A stretch of 64,000 bases of DNA, from contig JBAXUL010000001.1 of assembly GCA_037129695.1 (NCBI GenBank), positions 1 to 64,000 on the forward strand. Reading direction: 5' to 3'. The stretch is from CAINVV01 sp037129695. Its GTDB lineage: Bacteria; Bacteroidota; Bacteroidia; Bacteroidales; Prolixibacteraceae. Below, in pieces: positions 35,321 to 44,562 of the stretch. The notes under the pieces are model-generated. The model saw only the letters and a program-made list of their open reading frames with translations, had not been told where the DNA came from and made no database searches. Within the stretch, counting starts at the first letter, position 1. Every line of letters starts with the position of its first letter. The translations under genes and the position numbers were made by a program.

Positions 35321-36103
35321 ATGTCCGAATTCTTTATACATATTAAATTTCTGGACGTCCTCGACATATTTTTCGTGGCGATTCTGTTTTATGAGTTGTA
35401 CAGTCTGGTGAGAGGTACCGTCACCTTCAGTATTTTTCTGGGAATATTCATCGTTTTCGTGGCCTGGGTTGTTGTCAGGGCGCTTAAAATGGAGTTGCTG
35501 GGGTCTATACTTAGTCAGTTGTTTGGTGTTGGTATGATCGCGCTGATTGTTGTGTTTCAGCAGGAGATACGAAGGTTTCTGCTGATGCTAGGAAACAGTT
35601 ACAAAACCAACAAGCGGATTTCTATCGGATCCCTCATTTCCAGTCAGTTCAGGAATATTTCTCCCGGGGGAATCAAATCGATCGTGGATGCTTGCACCCA
35701 GATGGCCAAAGGCAAGACAGGGGCATTGATCGTTATTTCAAGGGAAAATGAGTTGAAAGAATATATCCGGACCGGCGAATTTATCGATTCAGAGATACGC
35801 ACAGACCTGATATGCAGTATTTTTTTTAAGAATTCGCCACTTCACGACGGCGCCTGCATTGTAGCTTCCAATCGCATTCAGGCGGTCCGGTGTATTCTGC
35901 CGGTCTCTTCAAGCCAGGAGATCAGTCCTGCGCTGGGATTGAGGCACCGTGCCGCCATCGGCTTGTCTGAGGTCACGGATGCCTTTACCATTGTGGTCAG
36001 TGAGGAGACAGGTAAGATTTCGATCACAGAAAGTGGATTGCTGATTGAGAACGTTACTCCTGATGAGTTGTTTCGGATTCTTCAGTCCGAAAAGAAAAAC
36101 TGA
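35321..36103 (+). CDS. cdaA: Diadenylate cyclase CdaA
   Basis: Makes cyclic di-AMP from two ATP at the membrane. The 260 residues have three N-terminal membrane helices (about 12-30, 35-53 and 60-78) and a DAC domain with the catalytic DGA at 176-178 and RHR at 208-210. c-di-AMP controls potassium, osmolyte and cell-wall homeostasis in many bacteria. No cdaR lies next to it. The gene is 3 bp behind folP. Confidence 0.94.
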   Translation: MSEFFIHIKFLDVLDIFFVAILFYELYSLVRGTVTFSIFLGIFIVFVAWVVVRALKMELLGSILSQLFGVGMIALIVVFQQEIRRFLLMLGNSYKTNKRISIGSLISSQFRNISPGGIKSIVDACTQMAKGKTGALIVISRENELKEYIRTGEFIDSEIRTDLICSIFFKNSPLHDGACIVASNRIQAVRCILPVSSSQEISPALGLRHRAAIGLSEVTDAFTIVVSEETGKISITESGLLIENVTPDELFRILQSEKKN

Positions 36104-36175
36104 GCACCTATTAAATGACGGATTCACTGTGAAAATAATTCCGGTCGCTGGAATGATTTAATCCTTTACAAACCG

Positions 36176-36203
36176 ATCTCCTAACTCCTAACTCATAACT
36201 CAA
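36176..36203 (+). repeat. Heptad tandem array of the AACTCCT family, ending at a start codon
   Basis: Four 7-bp units: ATCTCCT, AACTCCT, AACTCAT, AACTCAA. The final A is the first base of the ATG of the next gene at 36203, so the array is its immediate leader. Related units are at 25145-25158. Confidence 0.75.
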
Positions 36204-36781
36204 TGAGCCTGCTTTCAAACCTCAACTATTTTGATTACCTGATTTTACCCTTGCTGATTTTTCTGGCGAGGATTTGCGATGTGACCATTGGCACCCTGAG
36301 GATTGTCATGATCTCCAAGGGTCAGAAGAAACTGGCGCCTTTTCTGGGTTTTTTCGAAGTGCTGATCTGGCTGATAGCGATTGGAAATATCATGCAGCAT
36401 TTGGATAACTGGGTCTGCTATATCTTTTATGCCGGTGGTTTTGCAACGGGCAATTACATCGGGATGCTGCTGGAAGAGCGGTTGGCTGTGGGTATTTCCC
36501 AGATTCAGATCATCACAGGCAGTGATGCATCGATTCTGATCCGTGAATTGACAGATGCCGGATATGGAGTGACACTCCATCCAGCCGAAGGTGGTTCCAC
36601 AGGCAGAATGGTAACCATCATTTACAGCGTGGTGAAAAGAAGTGAATTGGACAAGGTTGTAACTATTGTCAAAGCGCACAATCCTGAGGCATTTTATACC
36701 TTCTCGGATGTGCGCTTTGTCAGTAAAGATCTCTTTGCCCCGTTAACGAACAGGTTTTTTGGAATCAGTAATGGAAAATAG
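36203..36781 (+). CDS. DUF2179/DUF5698 (UPF0316) membrane protein
   Basis: A 192-residue protein with three membrane helices in the first half (about 14-32, 45-64 and 70-90; RICDVTIGTLRIV is typical of UPF0316/YebE-like proteins) and a C-terminal DUF2179 domain (about 105-180, with GYGVTLHPAEGG and VKRSELDKVV). DUF2179 has a ferredoxin-like fold thought to sense a ligand; the ligand is unknown. The neighbouring cdaA makes a second-messenger link tempting but unproven. The ATG lies directly at the end of a heptad array. Confidence 0.85.
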   Translation: MSLLSNLNYFDYLILPLLIFLARICDVTIGTLRIVMISKGQKKLAPFLGFFEVLIWLIAIGNIMQHLDNWVCYIFYAGGFATGNYIGMLLEERLAVGISQIQIITGSDASILIRELTDAGYGVTLHPAEGGSTGRMVTIIYSVVKRSELDKVVTIVKAHNPEAFYTFSDVRFVSKDLFAPLTNRFFGISNGK

Positions 36782-36837
36782 CCGAAGTTCAATCGTTGAA
36801 AAAAGGCTAACTCATTACATTCCCAGCGGTTTTTTAT

Positions 36838-38505
36838 CTAGTTGCTATCCAGGTGAACAGATTTCACTGCTCTTCCTGAAGGGTCAGCATTGTTTTTGAA
36901 TGAAGGATCCCATGCCAGTGCCTCAGGGGTACTGCATGCAATGGAGGGCACGGAGGGAACACAGGAAGCCGCAGTGTCGGAGGGGAAGTGTTCGGCGAAA
37001 ATGGAACGGTAAAAATACTCTTCCTTCGACATCGGGGTATTGATCGCGAAGCGAAACTTGGCACTTTTCATCTGTTCGTCAGATACTTTGTCTGCTACCA
37101 TCGCCTTCAGCGAGTCAATCCAGTTGTATCCTACGCCATCCGAAAATTGCTCTTTCTGGCGCCATGCAACACTTGCCGGTAAATAATCTTCAAATGCCTT
37201 GCGCAAGATCCATTTTTCCATTTTGCCGTCTTTGGCCATTTTGTCCTCAGGATTCAGGGTCATGGCTACATCCATAAACTCCTTGTCCAGGAAAGGTACC
37301 CTGCCTTCAACTCCCCATGCTGCCAGCGATTTGTTGGCACGAAGGCAGTCGTAAAGATGTAATTTACTAAGCTTCCGGATGGTCTCCTCATGGAAAGCCC
37401 GGGCATTGGGAGCTTTGTGGAAATAAAGGTAACCGCCAAAGATCTCGTCGGCGCCCTCACCTGAAAGCACCATTTTAACTCCCATGGATTTAATCACCCT
37501 GGATAATAAATACATCGGAGTCGAAGCTCTGATGGTGGTGACATCATAGGTCTCGAGATGATAGATGACGTCGCGGATGGCATCCAGTCCTTCCTGTACT
37601 GTGAAGTGTACTTCGTGGTGAACAGTTCCGATATGATCTGCAACTTTTCTGGCAGCCACCAGGTCGGGAGAACCGATGAGTCCGACAGCAAAAGAGTGCA
37701 ACTGTGGCCACCAGGCTTCCAGTTCATCGTTTTCGGATTCAATACGTTTGGCTGCATATTTTTTGGCAATGGCTGAAATTACTGATGAATCGAGTCCGCC
37801 TGAAAGTAAGACCCCGTAAGGTACATCTGACATCAACTGACGGTGAACGGCTTCTTCGAGGGCATTCCTGAGTACATCAATGCTGGACACGTTATCCTTC
37901 ACATTGTCATATTCAGTCCAGCTTCGGTTGTACCATTTTTTGGGTATTCCGTCCTTGCTCCAAAGATAATGGCCCGGTAAAAACTCTTCAATCTTTTTGC
38001 AGACTCCTTCAAGCGCTTTGAGTTCGGAGGCGATATAAAACTGTCCGTCTGCGTCCCATCCCATGTACAGCGGCATCACGCCAATGTGGTCGCGGGCAAT
38101 CAGGTAGCAGTCCTTTTCGCGGTCGTACAGGACGAAGGCAAAGATGCCATTCAACTCTTCCAGGAAATCGATTCCTTTTTCCTGATACAATGCCAGGATT
38201 ACTTCGCAGTCTGACTGTGTCTGGAATTCAAATTTATCCTCAAGTTGCTTCCTGAGTTCCCGGTGATTGTAAATCTCACCGTTGACCCCTAAGACCAGGT
38301 TTTTGTTTTTGCTGTAAAGTGGCTGACGGCCGGAAGCCGGATCAACAATGGCCAAACGTTCATGGGCGATAATGGCATGCTCATCCACAAATATTCCCGA
38401 CCAGTCCGGACCGCGGTGACGGATCCGTTTTGACATTTCAAGTGCTTTGGTACGCTGGTGCTCCGATGAGCCGTTGATTTCAAAAATTCCTACTATTCCG
38501 CACAT
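36838..38505 (-). CDS. asnB: Asparagine synthase (glutamine-hydrolysing) AsnB
   Basis: Converts aspartate to asparagine with glutamine and ATP. The 555 residues start with the N-terminal nucleophile Cys2 (MCGIVGIFE) of the glutaminase domain. The synthetase domain has the PP-loop LLSGGLDSSVI near 230-240 and GEGADEIFGGYLYFH. Length and sequence match the E. coli AsnB type. A perfect Bacteroidota promoter is upstream. The C-terminal residues after about 515 include a Ser/Ala/Pro-rich stretch (PSVPSIACSTPEALAWD) common in this family. Confidence 0.96.
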   Translation of the reverse strand: MCGIVGIFEINGSSEHQRTKALEMSKRIRHRGPDWSGIFVDEHAIIAHERLAIVDPASGRQPLYSKNKNLVLGVNGEIYNHRELRKQLEDKFEFQTQSDCEVILALYQEKGIDFLEELNGIFAFVLYDREKDCYLIARDHIGVMPLYMGWDADGQFYIASELKALEGVCKKIEEFLPGHYLWSKDGIPKKWYNRSWTEYDNVKDNVSSIDVLRNALEEAVHRQLMSDVPYGVLLSGGLDSSVISAIAKKYAAKRIESENDELEAWWPQLHSFAVGLIGSPDLVAARKVADHIGTVHHEVHFTVQEGLDAIRDVIYHLETYDVTTIRASTPMYLLSRVIKSMGVKMVLSGEGADEIFGGYLYFHKAPNARAFHEETIRKLSKLHLYDCLRANKSLAAWGVEGRVPFLDKEFMDVAMTLNPEDKMAKDGKMEKWILRKAFEDYLPASVAWRQKEQFSDGVGYNWIDSLKAMVADKVSDEQMKSAKFRFAINTPMSKEEYFYRSIFAEHFPSDTAASCVPSVPSIACSTPEALAWDPSFKNNADPSGRAVKSVHLDSN

Positions 38506-38568
38506 ATTGTAAAATAATTTGTTTTCTGTAATATTGAGTTGAATGCAAATTGATTAAATAATCGTGTG

Positions 38569-38599
38569 CAAATATACAATTATCCAATAAAAGAACAAA
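38569..38599 (-). promoter_or_regulatory. asnB promoter, perfect TTTG-N19-TATATTTG
   Basis: On the minus strand TTTG (38599-38596), a spacer of exactly 19 bp and TATATTTG (38576-38569) match the Bacteroidota consensus at every defined position. The leader to the asnB ATG at 38505 is about 55 bases. It lies in the 320-bp gap that also holds the terminator of the next operon. Confidence 0.85.
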
Positions 38600-38704
38600 T
38601 AATAATACAAAATGTCAGAGATATGTCATTTATTTAATATTATTGAATCCTGGCTAGTATGCCGATTTTGATTGAATTTGCTAATTATTAATTTGGATCC
38701 CCCT

Positions 38705-38744
38705 AAAAAAAGGACAGATACGATAAAGTATCTGTCCTTTTTTT
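38705..38744 (-). terminator. Strong Rho-independent terminator closing the DUF4857 operon
   Basis: A 17-bp perfect stem (38705-38721 with 38728-38744), GATAAA loop, core GGACAGATAC/GTATCTGTCC and A7/T7 ends. It lies about 80 bases past the DUF4857 stop at 38826 on the minus strand and insulates asnB from the upstream ten-gene run. Confidence 0.92.
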
Positions 38745-38825
38745 GTTAATACCCCCTAAAAATACATCCTGACACTTAAAATTAAGATGTAATTATTAGC
38801 AGATGATTATTTACCAGGTTAAATT

Positions 38826-40061
38826 TTAGTTGTAATGTTTATTGGGAAATATATTAACGGCTAAAAATCCGAATAGTCCGGTCGTGGAAATAATGAAAAG
38901 ATCAACCAGATGATTTTTGAGTTTTTTCTTTGAATGAAGTATCCAACTGATCTGAAGAAGAAGCAATAGTAAACTAAAAATCAAAAACATAATACCATCT
39001 GAGTATCTGGTTCGGAAGTCAATAAAGCGGCTTAAATCACTATTGAGCGTCATTTCAAAAGGGAAAATGACGGCGAATATCTTTCCTTCCAGCCGATGGT
39101 ATTTGTCTTCCCATTTCTCCGAGTATTCATCAATTTTTTTGAATTTGTCGTCCAGCGCAATGTTCCTGATGTAATTGTCGCCTTCGATCACCACATTGTA
39201 GTTGAATAGATCACCTGAAATTTTCAGCTCATCAGTAGTTGGATTGAAACCATCTACCGGCAATTTTACCAATTCGTAGGTATCCTGCATTAAAACGTAT
39301 ACCTCGTTTTTGGTTGAGATAAGGTAGGCATAGTATTGTTTGTTTGAAAAATCAACACATTCTATCCAAAGAAAGGACAAATCGGCTGGGATCCCAACTC
39401 GCTTTACATACGGTTTTCCCCCTTCCATTTTTAGGTGAAAAAGCTGTTGCTGAGCATCTGCGATCAGGTAGCCTTCATCACAACTTTTTTTGGTTGTTGG
39501 TATTCCTGCAATAATCCTTGCGGGAAATGCAAATCCTTTTTTGGTCAGGGCTTCAGTGTAAGCAGTACTTTTCCCTTCGATCAGCTTGTTTGTTTTAGCA
39601 TCCAGAAATTCGAACTGATTTCTGATTCTGAAATAGTCATCCGGCATCTCCAGATTAACCCGGCCTGATGCGGATTCGAACAAGGGGTAGAGTCCTGCCT
39701 GAGGTGCATCCAGGGTCTTTGGCTGAAACCTATAGTTGGACCTTGCTTTACGAAGCAGGTGAATGTCCATTTCGACACCGTTGATGGAGTCGGGCATCGT
39801 GCCGGAGGTAGCCAACTGCATAAAAAACATCATAGGAAGTTTTTTTTCATATTCTTCCCTTGTGTATTTATTTCCTTTGAGATCCTGGCGAATCATGGTT
39901 GTACCCGGCCTTTGGATCATATAGTTTTTCTCGGTGCAACTGTAGGTGATGACAGGAGCATAAACGGGATGCTCCATGATGGTCCAGTAGAGTTTTGGAA
40001 GGGTTATCGATCCGACAATCACTGCGGTCAAAATCAGAACATATCTGCTGATAGCTGTCAT
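38826..40061 (-). CDS. DUF4857 domain-containing membrane protein
   Basis: A 411-residue protein with an N-terminal membrane helix (about 8-27), a periplasmic beta-rich region of about 310 residues and two C-terminal helices (about 345-365 and 383-402). The pattern of the N-terminus and its ABC-transporter neighbours match the Bacteroidota family DUF4857. It overlaps no gene but starts 2 bp after the permease stop, so it is probably the periplasmic part of the same transporter complex. Last gene of the run before the strong terminator. Confidence 0.78.
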   Translation of the reverse strand: MTAISRYVLILTAVIVGSITLPKLYWTIMEHPVYAPVITYSCTEKNYMIQRPGTTMIRQDLKGNKYTREEYEKKLPMMFFMQLATSGTMPDSINGVEMDIHLLRKARSNYRFQPKTLDAPQAGLYPLFESASGRVNLEMPDDYFRIRNQFEFLDAKTNKLIEGKSTAYTEALTKKGFAFPARIIAGIPTTKKSCDEGYLIADAQQQLFHLKMEGGKPYVKRVGIPADLSFLWIECVDFSNKQYYAYLISTKNEVYVLMQDTYELVKLPVDGFNPTTDELKISGDLFNYNVVIEGDNYIRNIALDDKFKKIDEYSEKWEDKYHRLEGKIFAVIFPFEMTLNSDLSRFIDFRTRYSDGIMFLIFSLLLLLLQISWILHSKKKLKNHLVDLFIISTTGLFGFLAVNIFPNKHYN

Positions 40062-40063
40062 AA

Positions 40064-40732
40064 TTACATTTCTCCTTTTCTAAAACGATTGGCTGAAAAC
40101 AACAATGAAAGACTTAAAAAAGCCGTAAGAATGAAAAATTTCATGTTCACGGGTTCGTACCCGCCCGCACCCGAAGACAACAGGTATTGTGCGATAAACC
40201 CGTATGCGACGAGGGCATAGGGTATCCAATATCTCCAAACCGGTTCCAGAACTATGAACGCGATAAAATAATAGATGGCATATCCGGACAGAAACCAGGG
40301 TATGACAGATGGAATGGCTGCATCAACTATTTCCTGAGGAAAATAGTGAAGACTACCCATCCAGAACATGCTGAACATTAATCCAAAAGAGACAAAAAGT
40401 GATACTGAACCGCATAACATCATGCCAATGAGCATTTTGTTCTCATTAATCGGAAGGTGGAAGCTTAATTTGATCCTCTTATTGATCGTTTCCGGAAAGT
40501 ATTGAGCAATGCCCACAGAGAGTCCGATAACCAGGGGGACATACTTAAGCAGGTGATAATATTGGTAGCCCATGAAAAGTATGCTGTACCAATAATTGGT
40601 TGCGCCACTAAACAGGATGTCATGCTGGACGTTCAGAAAGATGGAGATGAGTGCAGCCAATCCAATGGTCGTAAAAATTGCCAAAATCCACCTGATTTTT
40701 AGCCATTCTTTGAATAATAATGATTTCCACAT
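40064..40732 (-). CDS. ABC transporter permease-like membrane protein
   Basis: A 222-residue integral membrane protein with about six helices (near 16-35, 47-80, 103-128, 140-165, 170-185 and 198-213). It begins MWKSLLFKEWLKIRW, a KEW element typical of ABC-2-type permeases of NosY/YtrC style. It lies 4 bp after the ABC ATPase gene and 2 bp before DUF4857, so the three form one transporter. Substrate unknown. Confidence 0.72.
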   Translation of the reverse strand: MWKSLLFKEWLKIRWILAIFTTIGLAALISIFLNVQHDILFSGATNYWYSILFMGYQYYHLLKYVPLVIGLSVGIAQYFPETINKRIKLSFHLPINENKMLIGMMLCGSVSLFVSFGLMFSMFWMGSLHYFPQEIVDAAIPSVIPWFLSGYAIYYFIAFIVLEPVWRYWIPYALVAYGFIAQYLLSSGAGGYEPVNMKFFILTAFLSLSLLFSANRFRKGEM

Positions 40733-40736
40733 AACT

Positions 40737-41624
40737 TTAGTATTTACCGGTTAATCCAATAAAAGCATCTTCGAGTGACATCTGTATCTGCCTGAAATTG
40801 TTATAAATAATTCCCTGACTGTCCAAAAATGCTCTGATTGATTTTTCTGGTTCATAAGTATATAATTCTATGCTGTTTTTGATTTTTTCGATGTTGACAA
40901 CAAACGCTTCTTTTGCCAATTTCTGTACATCTTGTTCTGTTTCAAAACAAAACTGCCTGAAGGTTTGCATAAACTCATTTACGGGTTTTTGCGCAAGGAT
41001 CCGATTGTAATCCATGATTAATACATCATCAATCAATCTTTCCATATCCTGAATGATGTGTGAGGTGGTGAAGATTGTTTTATTTTCCGCTTTGGCATAT
41101 TCCCTCAGATAATCAATAAATAGTCTTCGGTAACCCGGATCAAGACCCATCGAGAAATCATCCAATATCAACAGATCCGGATCCTGGGCGAGTATCAATC
41201 CCAAGGCAACCTGTGATCTCTGTCCACATGACATGGAGGATATTTTCTGATTCGGCACGACCTTGAGCTTTTTCATCAATTCCCAATAGGGTTCTCTCTT
41301 CCAGTTCGGATAAAATCCCGCATAGAATTTCTCGATCTGGCTGATATTCATGAAGGAATATTGGATGTGCCCCTCAATCAAAAAGCCGATGCGTGCTTTT
41401 GTGGAAGGTGACAAATGCTGGGTGTTTTCATTGTAGATCAGACATTCGCCACTTCTGGGTTGTAGAAATCCATTGAGAATATTGATTGTTGTCGTTTTTC
41501 CTGCACCATTTTTACCCAACAAACCCAGAATACTACCTTCTCTGACATGGATATTCAGATTTTCGTACACCAATTTCTTGCCGTAATAATGGGTTAGGTT
41601 ATTGCATTCAATAACGTTGCTCAT
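40737..41624 (-). CDS. ABC transporter ATP-binding protein with atypical signature
   Basis: A 295-residue ATPase. Walker A is GKNGAGKTT near 37-45 and the H-loop is TTSHI. Two elements are unusual: the signature reads MSCGQ instead of LSGGQ, and Walker B reads LLILDDFSMGLDP with Asp where the catalytic Glu normally follows the conserved Asp. The overall fold is NosF/YtrB-like. The gene is grouped with the permease and DUF4857. Hydrolysis may be slow or the change may be a family trait; I cannot tell without an alignment. Confidence 0.88.
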   Translation of the reverse strand: MSNVIECNNLTHYYGKKLVYENLNIHVREGSILGLLGKNGAGKTTTINILNGFLQPRSGECLIYNENTQHLSPSTKARIGFLIEGHIQYSFMNISQIEKFYAGFYPNWKREPYWELMKKLKVVPNQKISSMSCGQRSQVALGLILAQDPDLLILDDFSMGLDPGYRRLFIDYLREYAKAENKTIFTTSHIIQDMERLIDDVLIMDYNRILAQKPVNEFMQTFRQFCFETEQDVQKLAKEAFVVNIEKIKNSIELYTYEPEKSIRAFLDSQGIIYNNFRQIQMSLEDAFIGLTGKY

Positions 41625-41703
41625 TGCTTTTTTGTATTATTTATATGATCCTTTTAAATGGAGATTCTTGTAACATCCAGCGGAATTTTTCTTGCTTCAT
41701 TTG

Positions 41704-43269
41704 TCAGAATATAAATCCAATTTTTCCTGACAAAACTGAGAACCCATCGTTGAGGGTGATGGATCTCAGGTTGGTATAGTCAAGTGAAAAAAACAACTGA
41801 TCAATATGCTTGATTTTTACCGGAAAATATCCACAAACCAATTGTCCGCTGAATTTAAATTGGTTTCCGGCATAATAATTAAAATCTGCAGTGTAAATGT
41901 CTTTCATCTGCTTTTTGGTTATTTCGGTAAGATCGGATAAAAGCATTGTTCCGTTCAGATTTTGAACGTACGAAAATGAAATTCGAGGCGCAAAATGAAA
42001 GGATTTCACATAGAGATTTTTTTCAAGGGATAGATCTCCTGTTAAGTTGGTATACTTTGACGTGAAGATTTCAGGGATGTAATAATAAGTCTCCTCATTT
42101 GACAAAAAAGCCAACCCCGACCAAACAGACCAATCCAACTGCCCGGAATCATTGAGTCGTTGAAATTCGTGACGAAGATTACCGCTGATCCTTCTTCTGT
42201 TGAATTTGAGATTCTTCGCAATGGTTACATATTCAGCGATGTTGCCCTTGTAAACTTTGTCCTGGGTATATTCCGTTCCATCTCCATCAAAGAAACCGGC
42301 CGAAATTAGCAGCGTATGAAGCTTTTTATTTTCTCCAAACTTGGCGGTCTCATTGAGCCTGAAGTCGATTGCCTTCCAGTCACCGCCATACTGTTTGATC
42401 ACTGCACTTGACCCATCGTTGATCTGCTCCATGCCGTATTTGAACCGCAATTCGCTGATCAGACGGTTTTTGTTCTGTTTTTTTTCAAATTGTATGGCTC
42501 CGAAGTATTCACTCAGGCTTTGAAATCGGCTGTAACTGGTTCCGATCTCTTTGGCATAGAATCCAAACCCTTTGAAGAAATAGAAGGCTGGATCCGGATT
42601 GTCTGTGATATTCTGCAGGTAACTGATCTCCTCCTGCCTGTTGAGGTAGCCAAGATCTAATCCGAGGTTGTAACTCTTTTTATTCCAGATGATTCCGGGG
42701 TTAAATAAGAACTGAACCACAGTATTGAGTGGTCGAGGGTCCTTTTGTTTGGCTCCCACACCAACGAAGTAGTCTATCTTACAGCCGATCATGAGATGCT
42801 CGTTCAAAGTGGTTGCTACCCCTCCTGTCAGGGAATAATTCTCTTTTCTGTAGATCGAATTGCTGATAGAATCCCCCAGGATATAGGGACTTCCCCGGTA
42901 AGGGTCATAAGTTCCGTTCCATCTGGAACCTTTTTCCAGTAGGTTGTTGTAGGCAAAACCTCCGTAGAGCGTGTATTTGCCAATTTTTTTATAACTTTTT
43001 GTGGATAAGCTGTAGATCTGATAATTTGAGGGGTCCATCGTTTTATGGTAGCTGCCGTCTGCATCGTCCATTCCTGCGTAGACACCTACCAGGTTGGGTG
43101 TTGAAGTAAAAATCAATCCGGTCATGTTCTCCGTCCCGGACCACAGATTTCTGTAATCTGTAATGCGAAAGGAGTTGAAGGTTTTGACTCTCAGACTATC
43201 ACTGCCATTCACACTGACCACTGTTATGATCAGTATAAAAAGAAACAGATATTTTCTCAAAATTGTCAT
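41704..43269 (-). CDS. DUF6850-family outer-membrane beta-barrel protein
   Basis: A 521-residue protein with a signal peptide (about 1-22, ending SVNG), then alternating beta strands throughout and a C-terminal aromatic residue (GKIGFIF). Matches what I remember of DUF6850, an outer-membrane barrel found beside DUF4876 lipoproteins. No plug or TonB box is seen. It lies between the ABC ATPase gene (79 bp gap) and the DUF4876 gene (59 bp gap), on the same strand. Confidence 0.68.
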   Translation of the reverse strand: MTILRKYLFLFILIITVVSVNGSDSLRVKTFNSFRITDYRNLWSGTENMTGLIFTSTPNLVGVYAGMDDADGSYHKTMDPSNYQIYSLSTKSYKKIGKYTLYGGFAYNNLLEKGSRWNGTYDPYRGSPYILGDSISNSIYRKENYSLTGGVATTLNEHLMIGCKIDYFVGVGAKQKDPRPLNTVVQFLFNPGIIWNKKSYNLGLDLGYLNRQEEISYLQNITDNPDPAFYFFKGFGFYAKEIGTSYSRFQSLSEYFGAIQFEKKQNKNRLISELRFKYGMEQINDGSSAVIKQYGGDWKAIDFRLNETAKFGENKKLHTLLISAGFFDGDGTEYTQDKVYKGNIAEYVTIAKNLKFNRRRISGNLRHEFQRLNDSGQLDWSVWSGLAFLSNEETYYYIPEIFTSKYTNLTGDLSLEKNLYVKSFHFAPRISFSYVQNLNGTMLLSDLTEITKKQMKDIYTADFNYYAGNQFKFSGQLVCGYFPVKIKHIDQLFFSLDYTNLRSITLNDGFSVLSGKIGFIF

Positions 43270-43328
43270 TCGGGTTCCTAGTTTAATAGCGGCACATTTC
43301 GAGGAAATGTGCTGCGTTATTGGTTAGG

Positions 43329-44543
43329 TTATTTCTCTACAACCGTCGGATTTACGCCTGGAGTAGGTGTCACGTCATGCAAGAAATCTGCTGTGGAATT
43401 GTTGGTGTCCTTGTAAATTACTCGTCCTCCGACGATCATGTTCGCCTTTCTCCTGACTGACTTGGAACTATAGGAACCGGCATCCAGGTAAGTATATCCG
43501 GCATCCAGTGTATCAGGAAGTCTTTTGTATCGCTTTGTCTCATCCGCATAGACTAATTCTACCGCATCTACTACATTACTTTTGTTAATCATGAAGTATT
43601 TGGTGGTGGCGGTGCTGTTGGGAGCAGTCTTGAAGTTGTTTGCGTTGTTTGCGTAAGTTTGCCAGTCGGTTCCTGTAGGCAAACGGAATATAATGGTAGC
43701 GTAACCGTTCACATTGACTGACCAGTCGGTCATCAGAGGTGCAGTGGTATACATCAAAGTAAGGTTGGGAACACCGGGAGCATCCAGGTCTTTGCCGTTG
43801 TCGACATAGGATTCCCATTGTGCATTGGCCAGATTCACAGGTGAAGTTGGATTCCCGTTGGGGTCGGTAATGTGGTTGATACCATCCTGGGCGATCACCA
43901 AACTTTTACCCGGATAAACAGGATGTTCTTTGCCGGTTCCGGGGATCATCCATGCCTGAAATATGATCGGAAGTTCATCCATAACCGTTCCATCTGTTTT
44001 TAGCCAGACATTGGGGGAGGAGGCAATTTGCTGCAGACATCCGATGCAAAGGCCATCGGCAAACAGCGTGTCGTTGGAATTGTTGTAAATTTCATGAAAT
44101 TGGTCTGATGCATAACTTTTTGCATCCGGAGTCTTGGATCCCGCATAATAGATCTCTTTCAGGATAAATCCCCCCGAATTCTTGGCCAGCACCAAATCCA
44201 TGTTGATCGGACCATCTTTTGTCAAAACCACATTGTTTTGCACCCCATTGAAAAAGTATTCGTCCGATCCTACTTTAACCGAAAAATTGCATTTGACACT
44301 GTATTTCCCTTCGACAAGAATGACCGAAACTTTTCCCGAGGCATCGCCAAGGATCACAGTTTCTCTGCCCGTTTCGGCATTTGTAATCTTTATTTCCACA
44401 CCGGTAGGCATGGATGCCAGCGTGAACCCCTGGGGGAATGCCAGGGTGACGTCAACCTTATAACTCGGGGTGACATCTTTTTTACAGTTGAGCACTGTTA
44501 AACCCAAAGTCAGTGCCATTACTAAAACAATTGATCTTTTCAT
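43329..44543 (-). CDS. DUF4876 surface or periplasmic lipoprotein
   Basis: A 404-residue protein with a lipoprotein signal (LTVLNC, lipid Cys20). A beta-sandwich region at about 25-125 is followed by a lamin-tail-like domain: GGFILKEIYYAGS and DQFHEIYNNSNDTLFADGLCIG. A CxxC (CIGC) occurs in the latter. The pattern fits DUF4876. It sits 19 bp after the TonB receptor gene and probably is its lipoprotein partner at the outer membrane, as SusD is for SusC, although it is not SusD-like. Confidence 0.8.
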   Translation of the reverse strand: MKRSIVLVMALTLGLTVLNCKKDVTPSYKVDVTLAFPQGFTLASMPTGVEIKITNAETGRETVILGDASGKVSVILVEGKYSVKCNFSVKVGSDEYFFNGVQNNVVLTKDGPINMDLVLAKNSGGFILKEIYYAGSKTPDAKSYASDQFHEIYNNSNDTLFADGLCIGCLQQIASSPNVWLKTDGTVMDELPIIFQAWMIPGTGKEHPVYPGKSLVIAQDGINHITDPNGNPTSPVNLANAQWESYVDNGKDLDAPGVPNLTLMYTTAPLMTDWSVNVNGYATIIFRLPTGTDWQTYANNANNFKTAPNSTATTKYFMINKSNVVDAVELVYADETKRYKRLPDTLDAGYTYLDAGSYSSKSVRRKANMIVGGRVIYKDTNNSTADFLHDVTPTPGVNPTVVEK

Positions 44544-44562
44544 GGTTTTTTATTATTTTGGT

